The notes beneath the pieces are model-generated. The model saw only the letters and a list, made by a program, of their open reading frames with translations. It was not told where the DNA came from and ran no database searches. DNA of 49,064 bases from Basidiobolus meristosporus CBS 931.73 (Eukaryota > Basidiobolomycota > Basidiobolomycetes > Basidiobolales > Basidiobolaceae), in NCBI GenBank assembly GCA_002104905.1, contig MCFE01000661.1:1-49064 (forward strand). Reading direction: 5' to 3'. The stretch's first letter is position 1. Each line of letters starts with the position of its first letter. Made by a program: the position numbers and the translations under genes. Of this stretch, positions 11,931 to 22,653 are shown in pieces.

Positions 11931-14367
11931 CCTACGCGATCAAATTTTTGCAAGAATGTGATGTCTGTGGCTCACATAGTGGACTACTAGTATCACGGCA
12001 CACCCACCATGTACAATCGAAGGATTACACGAAAAATTCGGACGGTCGGCAAATAAGGAAAGAGTGGTTTCAGTCCTACAATCGGTGTCTTTTGTTTACA
12101 GAATTTCGACGTAAACTCCGACTTGGTACAGTGCTTAAGAACTACCTAAACAGAGCATCGTGGCTGATGCCCTCGCTGAATAACGTTATCTGGATTAGCC
12201 AATGTTCGGAGCATCTGCCTTCTATATCCACATTGATTCAATGGTGATTTGATTTCTAGAGAGAGATATACACCCCAATACACCCAAGGCCACGGGAAGC
12301 TAGCCTCTGGCGGAGGACGCTCATGTTTGGAGGGTTCAAATCGCCTCTAGGGGGTCTTTTCATCTGCGAAGTACCTGGTTTATTTGCAGAGGCGAAAAAT
12401 AGAGTTGTATATTTTTGTCGAGACTTGGCCATTTGCCAAAACCATTCTACTCCTATGGGGTACTCTAAAAGGTTTGGTAGCAGAAAACATGAATAAACTT
12501 CTGGATCTTAAAGTGCTATTTTCTGGGCAGGGTCCCGGTTCAAATTGGAAACTCTGTTGGTCGCAAGCCACACTCCAGGTCGAGATTGTACTTATCCGGC
12601 CAATTCCCAAACATCTCCACAATATCTTTCCAAAACGGGATCAGATCTATGAGCCGCTTACTCCGTTGCGATTTCTCTAAAGCGAAATAATGATTCTAGA
12701 GATGCTCGGAGGCTGTGATCTTTTTACCCAATTCCAAGAGCCAGGAGTTGAAGTGATCATTCGTGGCTAAAATGGGTGGTGGGCGGCCTCTTTGGTCAGT
12801 CTCGAGCAAATCGGCAGCCGGCTATTCCAATAGGTGGGAATTTGGATCATCAGACGATTCTATTTTACGACTGGCACTGACGCTCGAGAATTGGCTAGCT
12901 ACTTTCCCCTTAATGTTCGATAGTTGATGGAGTAGCCATATGATCCAACCAATGGTGATATACCATTTTGGCAGCTATTTTTTCAATGGAATCACTGATA
13001 TACCTATATATAGATAATGCAAGTTGGGTTGATTCTATCCGAAAAGCCACGCAGCGGAGCGCCTTTCATTCACAAAGAGCGGTACAGATATGGCTCTCGG
13101 CATTCCTCACGAACTGGCTAATCATCAATTGGAAACTTCGCATATTTTGTGTTTAATGGACTTCTCTGCATCAACACAGAATACGCAACCCTAGTCTCGA
13201 TAAACAATATAGCACCGATTGCATGTCATGGTACGTTAGGCAAAGCGAGTTCTCAGCGGTCCCCTTGACCCCGTGATACTTGCTCAGCGTGGATATCAAA
13301 TACACACCCCCACTCGCTACTCAAATACAACCTGCCCTCAAGCTTATTGGTGTCAACAGCATCTCAGGATCACGCTAGGGCTACAGTTGTTCTAAACTTG
13401 GTTGTATGCATTGTGGAAAATTCCGCCTTGATATGGTAAGGGCACCAATATATAGTTATAAATATAAATATCGATATACTTGGACAGCAATCTCAGCACT
13501 GAGCGTATTTCGAATATGATGGTGGTACATGCATCTTGTCGTTGGTACAAAATACGGCGGCATATTGATGCACGTGATACGGTGCCCTGAAACTGGGTTT
13601 TTGCGCAAGGAATATATGATTTATATATGCTGTGGTTGAGTTATTGTTACTAAACAGTACACCTCTCACCCGTTTGGCAAATTCCGTTTACTTGGGCTGC
13701 ATTCAAACTCAGATCCAGCTGATTTTTATTGGTAGATCGCACAAGCCAAGAGCTGGGCCAATTGAATGTAGAGATACGCAGCTGTTACCAGTGTATGGTA
13801 GTAGTATCTTGGAGATGGCTTTCTTGGTGCAATGCGAAGGCTCATCAGAAGATGCGCGGAGCCCAGAAAGGTATCCCGCCTCGACAGCTGGGTTCAACTT
13901 CTCTATCCTCACAGTTTGATTGTCCGCATTTGCTTGTTATACTGAAGTATAAAGGGTGGTACGAAACCTAGACATTCCGGAACTTATTGTTACATGACAG
14001 CAAATTCATGTGAGATTCAACATTGGGTGATCTACACCAAGCATTTGCCAAATGCCCCAAAACATGTATGGGATCACATCTATGAAATTCAGAGAATGCG
14101 CGGAGCGCTCTCTGAGAAACAGTGGCCATCCAGGAAATTATGAGGTTTGAATCATGCTGCCAGTTCAATTTTCAGTCTGGCCAATGGGGGGATTACGTAC
14201 GGGTTGACGCATTCAGCTATAAATACTAGGTATGAAGGCGGTTGTCAAAGAATACTGCATTTCTAACCCAACATCATTAACTTAACCCCCCAAAAGGGCC
14301 TTCTGTCCAGCATATCTTTAATTATCTAAGCCACACCTTTACTTTAGTTACCGTTAGATAAATACGC
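11931..14367. other. Gene-poor stretch upstream of the DGAT2 gene
   Basis: Short open frames here (for example 12384-12680 and 13632-13919) have no recognisable domains and no splice-compatible neighbours that extend them. I see no rRNA, tRNA or repeat array. Confidence 0.45.
14181..14226 (+). promoter_or_regulatory. CCAAT and TATA-like elements of the DGAT2 promoter
   Basis: CCAAT at 14181-14185 is followed by GCTATAAATA at 14217-14226, about 140 bases before the start codon at 14368. This is a conventional spacing for a TATA promoter. Confidence 0.45.
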
Positions 14368-15561
14368 ATGGTTCGTATTGCTCCAATCAACATACCACTT
14401 CGGAGACGTCGCCAAACGACTGCCGTTGCATTCTGGGTCTACCTTCTCCCGCTGTGCCTTGGTTGTTTCTTGATTCTTTTGATTCCTACGCTGTGGCCCT
14501 TGCTTGCTATGTACCTTGCTTGGCTATATTTAGACGACGCACCTAGCACCGGCGGAAGGAGCTGGGAGTTCTGGAGAAGGTCTAAAATATGGAAATGGTA
14601 TTGTGAATTTTTCCCAGTAGCTCTGGTCAAAACAGAGGAGCTGGATCCATCGAAGAACTACATATTCGGTAAATCGATGCGTATTGTAGACCTTGCCTCT
14701 TAGGCGCAGCCACCCTGATTATTATTGTTTTTATTAGGCTATCATCCACACGGGATTATTGCTGTTGGTGCGTTTGCTGCCATTGCTACCGAAGGCGCAA
14801 ATGTGAGCGAAGTCTTTCCGGGGTTAAACATCCGTTTACTTACTCTGGACACAAATTTCAAACTTCCGTTCTATCGGGACCTGTTGTTGGGTCTCCGGGT
14901 GGCTTCCGTCTCCCGCCGCTCCTGCGAAAATATCTTACGGAAAGGGCCGGGACATTCATGCATGATTGTCGTCGGTGGGGCTACTGAATCACTTAGTGCG
15001 TTTCCTGGAACCAACGATCTTGTCCTCAAGAAACGGGTTGGTTTTGTAAAGCTGTCTCTGAAGACTGGGTAATGCTTTGCTCTTTACGATGTTTGCGTCT
15101 GTGATCCCACTGAATTCCAAGTTCTCTTAAGTGCATCCCTAGTCCCTGTGTTCGGCTTCGGGGAGAATGACATATTTGACCAAGTGGCCAGTGGACCAGG
15201 AACCAAGGTTCGCCATGTTCAGAGCAGAATCCAACAAATCTTTGGGTTCACCGTACCGCTATTCTACGGGCGCGGAATCTTCAATTACGATTTGGGGATA
15301 CTACCACACAGACGCCCGATCGTAGTAGTTGGTAAGATATATCCATCATCAGTTAGTGAGCACCCGTATGTGCCGCTGGAGTAACTTGCTTTTCAATATC
15401 TAGTTGGCAAGCCCATCGAAGTGGAGAAAATGGAGAATCCCACCGAGGAGGATATTAAGAAGTACCACGACCTGTACATCAAATCCTTGGAGGATCTATA
15501 CAACCAGTACAAAGACGTTTATGCAAAAGAGCGGGTTTCTGAACTTCGTTTCATTGCTTGA
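14368..15561 (+). CDS. DGA1: DGAT2-family acyl-CoA:acylglycerol acyltransferase
   Basis: Makes triacylglycerol (or diacylglycerol) from an acyl-CoA and an acylglycerol on the ER or lipid-droplet surface. Exons 14368-14668, 14738-15068, 15132-15331, 15404-15561 give 329 aa, the usual length. A long hydrophobic N-terminal hairpin (residues about 19-55) is the membrane anchor. The catalytic YHPHG motif is split by intron 1 (residues 102-106). It is followed by MIVVGGATESL, then KKRVGFVKLSLKTGASLVPV across intron 2, and GRGIFNYDLGILPHRRPI near the C terminus, all family blocks. The last intron joins VVVVGKPIEVEK. The HPHG motif supports DGAT2/MGAT rather than wax synthase, but acyl acceptor preference cannot be read from sequence. 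Confidence 0.93.
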
Positions 15562-17785
15562 TGCCCTGATATCATGTACAAACCTATGGATCCTCATGCT
15601 CGTAACCTCTCTGGTCTCATATCAGCTACCTTGAATCAATTAATTTCCCTACTTGACTCTCCTTCGCAAGCGATTTTTCATGCTTTTTACTCCATAGAAG
15701 CCTGAGCCAAGCCTCCTGACCATCAATTCTGTAAACATTATGTTTTCCCCTAGGTTGCATAAGTAAATAAACCACCAACTAGACCCATTGTGTAGTCTCC
15801 AAACATCTGGATTATGCTCATAAATGTATTAATCCACATATATTGTGGTGTCAAGGACTGCCTTAATCGTGGCTTATGGAAGCAGCAGGATCCCGAAAAC
15901 TACACAGTATCATTCAATGGATGTGCAAAAACGGTCTTTTTCTCAAGAGTGGTGGTGTGATGTGATGGCTTCACAGTGTTATGCCATTCGACCATATTGT
16001 GTGTGGGGGGGGGGAGGGTAAGTAGAAGACCATTTCATATGATTTATATATGATTCCTTTTATAGACTTGGCTACTCCTTTGTTTCTATAATTTCCATCT
16101 CTAATACTATTTGGGATCATCACGTTAAGTAGAATGAATTTGTGCAAATCTGCGTATTTCTGAGTAGGCTTATTGCTTATTGAGGGTGCGGTTTCTTGAA
16201 CAAGAACATGATGAGGTGGATAGTTCAGACCGTCCTATACAAGGTGATTCACTTACGAATATTTAATTTGAACCATCAAGCAATCTATGGTAATAGATAT
16301 CAGAGGGTACTTATAATATGTCAGACGTTTGAGTGTTTGCCTATAGAATGTTTATCAAGACCATTAGACAGTAGAAGTGGCTACCGATGGAGGATTTACT
16401 CGAACATATTCAACACTAGGCGGCGACATTACTTGAGCTGTTCTTATCTTCTCCTGCATATGTTTAACTGTAAACCAGTCTAATAACCGCAAGTCACCCA
16501 CGCCAAATCACCAATTTTGACTTCAAACTTGGTAGTAATGCCATTCATTCTCCAGTCTCCAATATTCCGTTGTAGCGAATAGCGAAGTTATACGCAGTCA
16601 AACATTTGGCTATCAAGTGCGTGATGTGAAATATGACATGTCCCACTTGTGCTTTTAGGATCATTTGGGCACGTCACCTTGATTAAGCAATTCAAGCACA
16701 GTTAGCGTAACACAGTCAGTACAGTTTCAGGCATGTACGGATCCCTTTCTTTAATGGAAAAGTGGATACTACTAGGACAATGAGTCAGAGGATGCTTCAA
16801 AACCTCTGTTTAATAGATTTTCTCACCCCCTCTTCCTACATCTCTCGATGCTCGCTTGATGTTCCCGAGGCGGACAGGCTCAATCGCACTCCCATTAGGT
16901 GAATCAGTCTCATTTCCTAGGAGCTTGATTGTTCGACCAAAGAATTCCCAGATAATGGCTGGTGGCTGGTGAGCGCTACAGACCTGAATGGATCAGAATG
17001 AAGCTATCGAATATTTTCCATGTTGCAAATGAAGAGTACATGATTCTGCACACACATACTCCACTTCTCCAGAACTAACGTGATTCACATCTAGTTTAAT
17101 GTAACCTTGCTCGGGGGATTGGTGGCTCAAAACAGAATCCAGCTTTCCCATTAATCATGGTCATGAGCGGAATCTCCGTAAGAGTCGTGATTCCCCACCA
17201 TTCATTTGTATGGTGTATACAATGGCTCCTCATGGGAATGTGTCTGATCGATTTCGAGCTCAAGACAATACCCACGCGACTGGCTGGCAGAGTGGGTGAA
17301 AAGGGAGTCAACCATGCGGTATTTGTGCCAATGAGACGACTGAAGAGAGTATAGGGTTGTCGAGGTTGAAGCTACAGCTTGAGTGGGATAATAAAACGAG
17401 CCTGGTACTGACGTTGTTTAGTAGCCCATTGTTGAATAATTCGCATTCATCCAATCCGATTTTGGACGATTTCAAAGGGACTAAATAAGGCCGACCTGAG
17501 GTGGGGTATTCATAAAGTTGAAGTGGTGCCTCTTTAGAATGCATTTACAGGTAATCCAAGCTCAGCCACGTTAATAGGTGTTGTCTTGTTGGATGGGGAA
17601 GGAGAAACACAACATCAAAAGAACGAAGAAGGAAGCGTTCATGTGTGAGGTCCTTCAAAACTACATTGTAGGTGTCAGGCGATGGAAAGAGTGCAGAGGT
17701 AACAGATGTGCGATGGTAATGAATATTTCCACAGGAGAATTTGATAAGTAGGGGCATTGAAGCATATAAGGAAGGTGCTAGGAAG
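15562..17785. other. Gene-poor stretch with a poly-G run
   Basis: I see no supportable gene. A run of ten G residues followed by AGGG lies near 16005-16018. Short open frames at 16196-16483 and 17096-17799 have no recognisable features. Confidence 0.45.
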
Positions 17786-19189
17786 TTAGGTGTCCTCATT
17801 CAGGGTGGGCAGGATGGCACTGTTTCTTTTCGAAGAAGGCTGAGAATTCTCTTTGTGGTGGGACTGTAGGCGCCTGGTGAAAGTGCTGACACGTGAGATT
17901 TTAGATAACGAGGCTCCAAATATAGCTGGTGCCGAAGGCGCTCTGACCGTGCGTTGACGTGGATTTCCAGTTGGCCGATCCGTAATAGGCGGCCCTGGCG
18001 GTAGATAGCTTGGTATTGGGGGTTGTGGGGGTAAGGCAGACATGGATTTACTATTCCCGTTCAGAGCACGCAATGTTTGGGGCCGAGTAAAAGGAATAGT
18101 GGATGCCGAATCACGCCGACAAGTGCCTACGAAAGGGACGATATTTGTGACATCCTGTTGGGTGAAGGGGATGCTGAAGCTGCCAGAGGAAGGTAGTCGG
18201 TTGTTGCAATACTTTGCCCGTATGACCGTCGCTTTCAGGGAGTTCAACCAAGTCTTAAGCGCGTCAAGGCTCTCCGTTTGGATATACCAGGACGGCTTCG
18301 AGGGAGATGTGATCTCCAATACCCACCGCTTCCCAGCGAATTTGTCCGTGACACAGGCTATTGTTTCTGGAGTAAGCTCGAGATATTCGTCCACAACTGC
18401 GTCTGGCGCTGACGATTTGAACCGGAAGAGGGTTGTAGGCGTAAGCACTAAAAACCGTTTCTTCCAGCTCTTGATTGAAAAAAAGGATGTACTGTTGAGC
18501 TTCAAAATCCAGCCAGCAAGGGTGGCAGCAATATAAACCTCACTGATTGTGGTGTTATTCTTGACAGGAATTGATTTCTGAGCCGGGCTAAAAACGTCAT
18601 TCGAGCCTTCAACGTGTCTGCCTCTTGAAACATCAGAGCAGGATTGGCTTCTGTTCAGTTGCCCACCCACTGGCTTGGCATACAGCGGTGTGGTTGAGCC
18701 CGATACACTCGGAGAAGGGACCTCTCCTTTGAGAACGTACGGCTGTGATATTGCGGTGTTTCCTACAGGGCTGTCGTCACGTTGTTGCTGAATTTTGACC
18801 AAACAATTCTCCAGCTCCCAAAGTAGGTGGTTGACCTTGGGCGAGAGTGAGTACGGATTTTCCTCCTCGTTTAGAGTGAATATAGCAGAATTGGCGGAGG
18901 TTTCGGATAGTGTAGAGTCCTGTGAATAACGACGGTCCTTGCGCCGTTGTAGGGAGATTTTCTCCAGGCTGTTCCGCAGGACCTCCAACTCAAAGGAGAC
19001 GTCAACAAGTGTGTGGCTACATCTGCGAGTTTTTTTGAACAAAGACGAGAATTCCTCGAGGTCATGCGTTTTGGCGTAGTGGGAGGAGGTGGTTGCTATA
19101 CATGAATCATCCTTGGCGTAATACAAATGTCGCTTGGTGATATAGGTGGAGGAGTCAATGGGACGGATGACGGCGAGTTCAGAAATCAT
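17786..19189 (-). CDS. Pleckstrin-homology domain protein
   Basis: An uninterrupted frame; from the ATG at 19189 it encodes 467 aa. A PH domain spans residues about 223-323: LAGWILKLNSTSFFSIKSWK, then KKRFLVLTPTTLFRFKSS, and a terminal helix with the invariant Trp (ALKTWLNSLKA). It probably binds phosphoinositides or a protein at a membrane; ligand is unknown. The N-terminal part includes a short helical region (FELEVLRNSLEKISL). The C-terminal part is Pro/Ser-rich (PPQPPIPSYLPPGPP) and could bind SH3 or WW domains. The frame stays open upstream of the ATG to near 19225, where TATAG could be a splice acceptor, so a 5' exon is possible. Confidence 0.82.
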   Translation of the reverse strand: MISELAVIRPIDSSTYITKRHLYYAKDDSCIATTSSHYAKTHDLEEFSSLFKKTRRCSHTLVDVSFELEVLRNSLEKISLQRRKDRRYSQDSTLSETSANSAIFTLNEEENPYSLSPKVNHLLWELENCLVKIQQQRDDSPVGNTAISQPYVLKGEVPSPSVSGSTTPLYAKPVGGQLNRSQSCSDVSRGRHVEGSNDVFSPAQKSIPVKNNTTISEVYIAATLAGWILKLNSTSFFSIKSWKKRFLVLTPTTLFRFKSSAPDAVVDEYLELTPETIACVTDKFAGKRWVLEITSPSKPSWYIQTESLDALKTWLNSLKATVIRAKYCNNRLPSSGSFSIPFTQQDVTNIVPFVGTCRRDSASTIPFTRPQTLRALNGNSKSMSALPPQPPIPSYLPPGPPITDRPTGNPRQRTVRAPSAPAIFGASLSKISRVSTFTRRLQSHHKENSQPSSKRNSAILPTLNEDT

Positions 19190-20574
19190 AGATAGAAGCG
19201 AGGCAAGAAAAAGGAAATTGGCTCGTTGGAGCAATACCTATACAAAGCTCCCAAATGAGTGATATGTTACAGAAGTGAGTTGCGTGCACGGCGGTTGAAC
19301 CGAAGCAGTATGGGAAATAACAAAGCGTTCCGTAAGAGAACCCTATTACGCTTTCACTAAATCACAACACGACGCAGCTAGCGGCGAAGAATTTAGGTCA
19401 CAATAGGTCCTAAATACAGCGATGGTTCAATATTAAGTCAAGAGCGGATAGAGATTATATTCCAAAAAGTATAGAGTGTATCTCCATATGAGTATGACAA
19501 ATGAACTTACCGTGTAACACAGGCACACAATAATAGGATATGTTCTATAAAAAGCAGTATCAGTGTCAAATAGATGGGTCAATGGCTAGCAAGATCTTGG
19601 GCGTGATTGTGTGTACCAGAATGTATTGCTGAGGTACTGTAAAATATATCGTGCGATCTCAGCTGACCCACAGGGGTCGGTGGTCTGCTACTGCAAACGC
19701 ACCTCAACCAGGGAAGGCCTTCGCGGACATTAACTTGATCAGTGTATGCTAGGGGCAGTCGCCCAAACTCAGGTGAAACTGGTGAAGAGCGCACGACGGA
19801 TAAAGCAAGTAATTCTGATTCTGATTGAAACTGACCTAGGGCTGCCAGTGAGGTCTCTGATGGCTTCCAATCAGCTGCCACAGTGCCCAGTTGGGAATCA
19901 CGGCTAGGTCTGCTATCTCTCCCATGAAACCAGCGCTGCATCAGCAAGTTTCCAATGGTTGCATTGATTACGTTTGCTAAATGAGTCCCATCATTCCTGC
20001 CAAATGCTTATCTTGAGCAGTTGGCAAGTAGGATCTCCAGGCGTGCTCTGGAATAGCGCCTGGCTCAACTTGCAGGATAATCAGATGATAATCCTGTGCA
20101 AGCCCCGAATCCCGTGACGATCGATGATCGGAGGCTCCATCGGGTTGCCACACACCATCCCTCATTACTGATCATGGCGTTCTGGGTGCGCGCGGTTGCA
20201 GCCACTCCCTTTAACATTCGGGCCTACGCAGCCTGCAATTCCACGCCCATACGTGCTGCTTGACGGTGTGTCCAAAGGGTTGCCAAAAAGCCGAGGATCA
20301 CTTTAATTTCTCAACATGGAAAACGCAACAGGGTCTCAACAAAACAAGTAATCAAGACGTGGAGATCGGAACAAGTCAAATCACAGAAATCAAAAGTCTT
20401 CAGCCTGAGATTCAGCTGCAAGATAGCAGGAAACCTTGCAGAACACCCATCAGATAAGTGCACATGCTGGCCAATATCCGCAACGCACCGGCTATCACAA
20501 AGCTATTGGGCCATCATGGGTTGCGAGTCTCTATTTAACAAAGATCGGATCGGATCCGATCCGAGCTTGTTGGG
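19190..20574. other. Intergenic between the PH gene and DCP2
   Basis: Two adjacent minus-strand open frames (19579-19947 and 19977-20165) show no known domain. The stretch differs in composition from the genes and may be an old repeat, but I cannot show a second copy. Confidence 0.4.
20545..20564. repeat. Perfect 20-bp palindrome
   Basis: TCGGATCGGATCCGATCCGA equals its own reverse complement. Flanking AACAA and TTGTT extend it as an imperfect inverted repeat over about 20537-20571. It ends 11 bases beyond the DCP2 stop codon, so it lies in the likely 3' UTR. Confidence 0.85.
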
Positions 20575-22653
20575 TTATCTGAATGAGTTTGCTTGGCAGA
20601 GGCGATGGCCAGCCGGTGACTTGGCCCGGACCTTATCAATTCGGGGCTGCGGTGCGGCAGAGACCCGGAAGACAATTCCAAGCAGCTCGTTGACTGCATT
20701 AAGCGTCGTTTGGGAGGTCCGACGGTTGACTGCTGGGGCGTAGTGCAGGTCTTTTGTGTGGGTGCTAGCTACTGGAAATAACGACAACAATGACTGGGCG
20801 GTGGGCTTCAATGCCTGGGATGTACACTCTGCGTTACTAGGAATGTATTTAACCATGGAAACGTAAGCAGTGCTGGGCGGGTTCCCGAGCACAACAGGTT
20901 GGGAATGCGACTTCGAACCAGACTGGCTATTGGAAACGCGTGGACCGGTTTCCCGTGATGGGTCTGTATTCGTGCCGGAAGAATCAGTAGTGGGGGACAT
21001 GAGAGTGGAGGAAATGCCAAGTAGTGACTTGATTTGATCTTCTGCATTGGCAGGTCGATTAGCAGCTGTTTCATTTGTCGATGGGTTGCATTTGGATCCC
21101 TCGGTAAATAACCGACTCTTTGGAGTGTTTTCGTATCGCAATTCATCTGGATTACCTGGCATCCGCATCAGATTAGATATCGATTGGTTTGAACTGGTCG
21201 GCGTTCCACTGTTTGGCCTTTGCTGGGTCGGATAAAAATGGTAGGATGGTGGAGGCTGTGCGATAGACTGTGGGGGTTTAGGGACCGATATCCTCAGCAT
21301 GGATTTCGGCATGTGGTCCGAAGCAGTTTCACCTGGTTGTCTATTGGCTGTACTGGGGGTGTGGTGCGGCTGGTCCCTAGGAGTATGACTGTCACCAGCC
21401 TGATGATCATGACCATCTCTTTGCCCATCTACCATGCCAAGTAGAGATTTAATCTGGTGCTCCGCAGTAGCCTGTGCGTCCACTGTCGATATCCCGGAAG
21501 AACTTCGAGAGGATTTTAATGAACTTAATTGCTTGCTGGATTTCCCACTGTGGTTGTGATTGATCCACCCCTTCAGTTTCCTTGTAGAAGCTGGGGGTTA
21601 ATATCACCCTGATGTGCAGATTGGCGTAACAAAGCTTACGAAACAAAAGTAATGATCATATAGTATCGGTTTGTGGACTTTGCAACTTGCCCGGCCTCAA
21701 AGAGGTCAGCAAGGCCAGATTTAGCTCTGGATGCAGAAAGGCCCGAGATCTTATGCCACTCTATTTTCTAAATCCAACAAGGTTTGTATATCACGCGTAG
21801 TATGCGGAGTCGCGCAGCTTACACTGGTCTCCTTTCGCGTCAAAGGAATAAATACGGTTTTTTCGGGAACACCGGCGGCAATGAAGAGCTTGATTCTTTG
21901 TTCGTGAATGACGACCTCAATGAACTGTTTATCCTGGATATAAGGACTAATATCAAACCCGGTCTCCTCCAGAACCTGTTCAACCGAGTAGGTTTTGTCA
22001 GTTAAGGGCCAGACTGGGTAGTGAGGAATAGTTATTGATACCTCACGGATGGCGCAAGTGGAATCCTGCTCGTCCTTGTTGATTTTGCCTCTAGGAAATC
22101 CCCAACCAGACCGTGAAGTCCAGCCTTTCACAAGAAGGCACTAGTGTTTGGTCACTATAACTGTTGTAGGCGAATCGAGCGGGCGAAATGCTAATACCTT
22201 ATCCAACTTTTCGTTCAATATAATGGCACCGCAAACAGGCACCCGGAATTTGTATTGTAAAAAATCATTGTACGCCTTTTCATGCTCGTTAGCCCAATGG
22301 TGTAGTAATGAGCAATGCTGAAAAAGTAGCACTCGTTAAGGAAAACACTTTCGTGATAATGTTATGGGTATGAAAACATCATCGTAAAGGATGTTTTTCG
22401 CCGAGAAATTTCTGAGAGAGAACATGGGTAAGGCAGAGTTAATCTCTCTGACGAAGTCCTCGTAGAACCAGTGAGCTTGCTCAATCTGAAAGCAGATACG
22501 CGCAACTGAAGCAAGCTCCTCGTCCGGCACATTGATGATGAACCGGCTTCGAAACATCAGTTAGAACATTTGCACGCATTTATCCACGCGTTGGCAAGCG
22601 AACCTGCATAGATCGTCTAGAATCTCGGATAACGAGGTTTGCTCAAAATACAT
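20575..22653 (-). CDS. DCP2: mRNA decapping enzyme subunit 2
   Basis: Nudix hydrolase that removes the m7G cap in cytoplasmic mRNA decay. Exons on the minus strand: 22653-22604, 22546-22395, 22325-22198, 22140-22042, 21975-21823, 21767-21640, 21580-20575; 571 aa. The N-terminal regulatory domain (box A) has LDDLCSRFIINVPDEE and FQIEQAHWFYEDFVR. The Nudix box is GKINKDEQDSTCAIRE followed by VLEETGFD, with all catalytic acidic residues. Next come TRKETSKIEWH and a MIITFVSKLKGWIN segment like the family's box B end. The Ser/Pro-rich tail repeats a leucine motif (IKSLLG twice, then SLLSLF and ELLGIV), resembling helical leucine-rich motifs that bind Edc3-type partners. The intron at 22394-22326 looks U12-type with AC..AC ends; see findings. 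Two other introns end in AAG. Confidence 0.95.
22326..22394 (-). other. Probable U12-type intron in DCP2
   Basis: The 69-nt intron carries ATCCTTT at positions +3 to +9 and a perfect TTCCTTAAC branch site ending about ten bases before the 3' end. Conserved DCP2 protein sequence across the junction (FSAK-I-F-Q-HC) requires the intron to begin AC and end AC. A conventional AG end six codons of pyrimidine later (the CAG at 22320-22318) would delete conserved residues or break the frame. Confidence 0.75.

Noticed and set aside
12330-12350. GGTTCAAATC resembling a tRNA T-loop/B box
   Set aside because: The flanks do not pair as a five-base T stem, and no D-arm or anticodon arm can be drawn upstream.
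19579-20165. Two adjacent minus-strand open frames as a broken gene
   Set aside because: There is no recognisable motif in either frame and no frameshift that makes a convincing longer protein.
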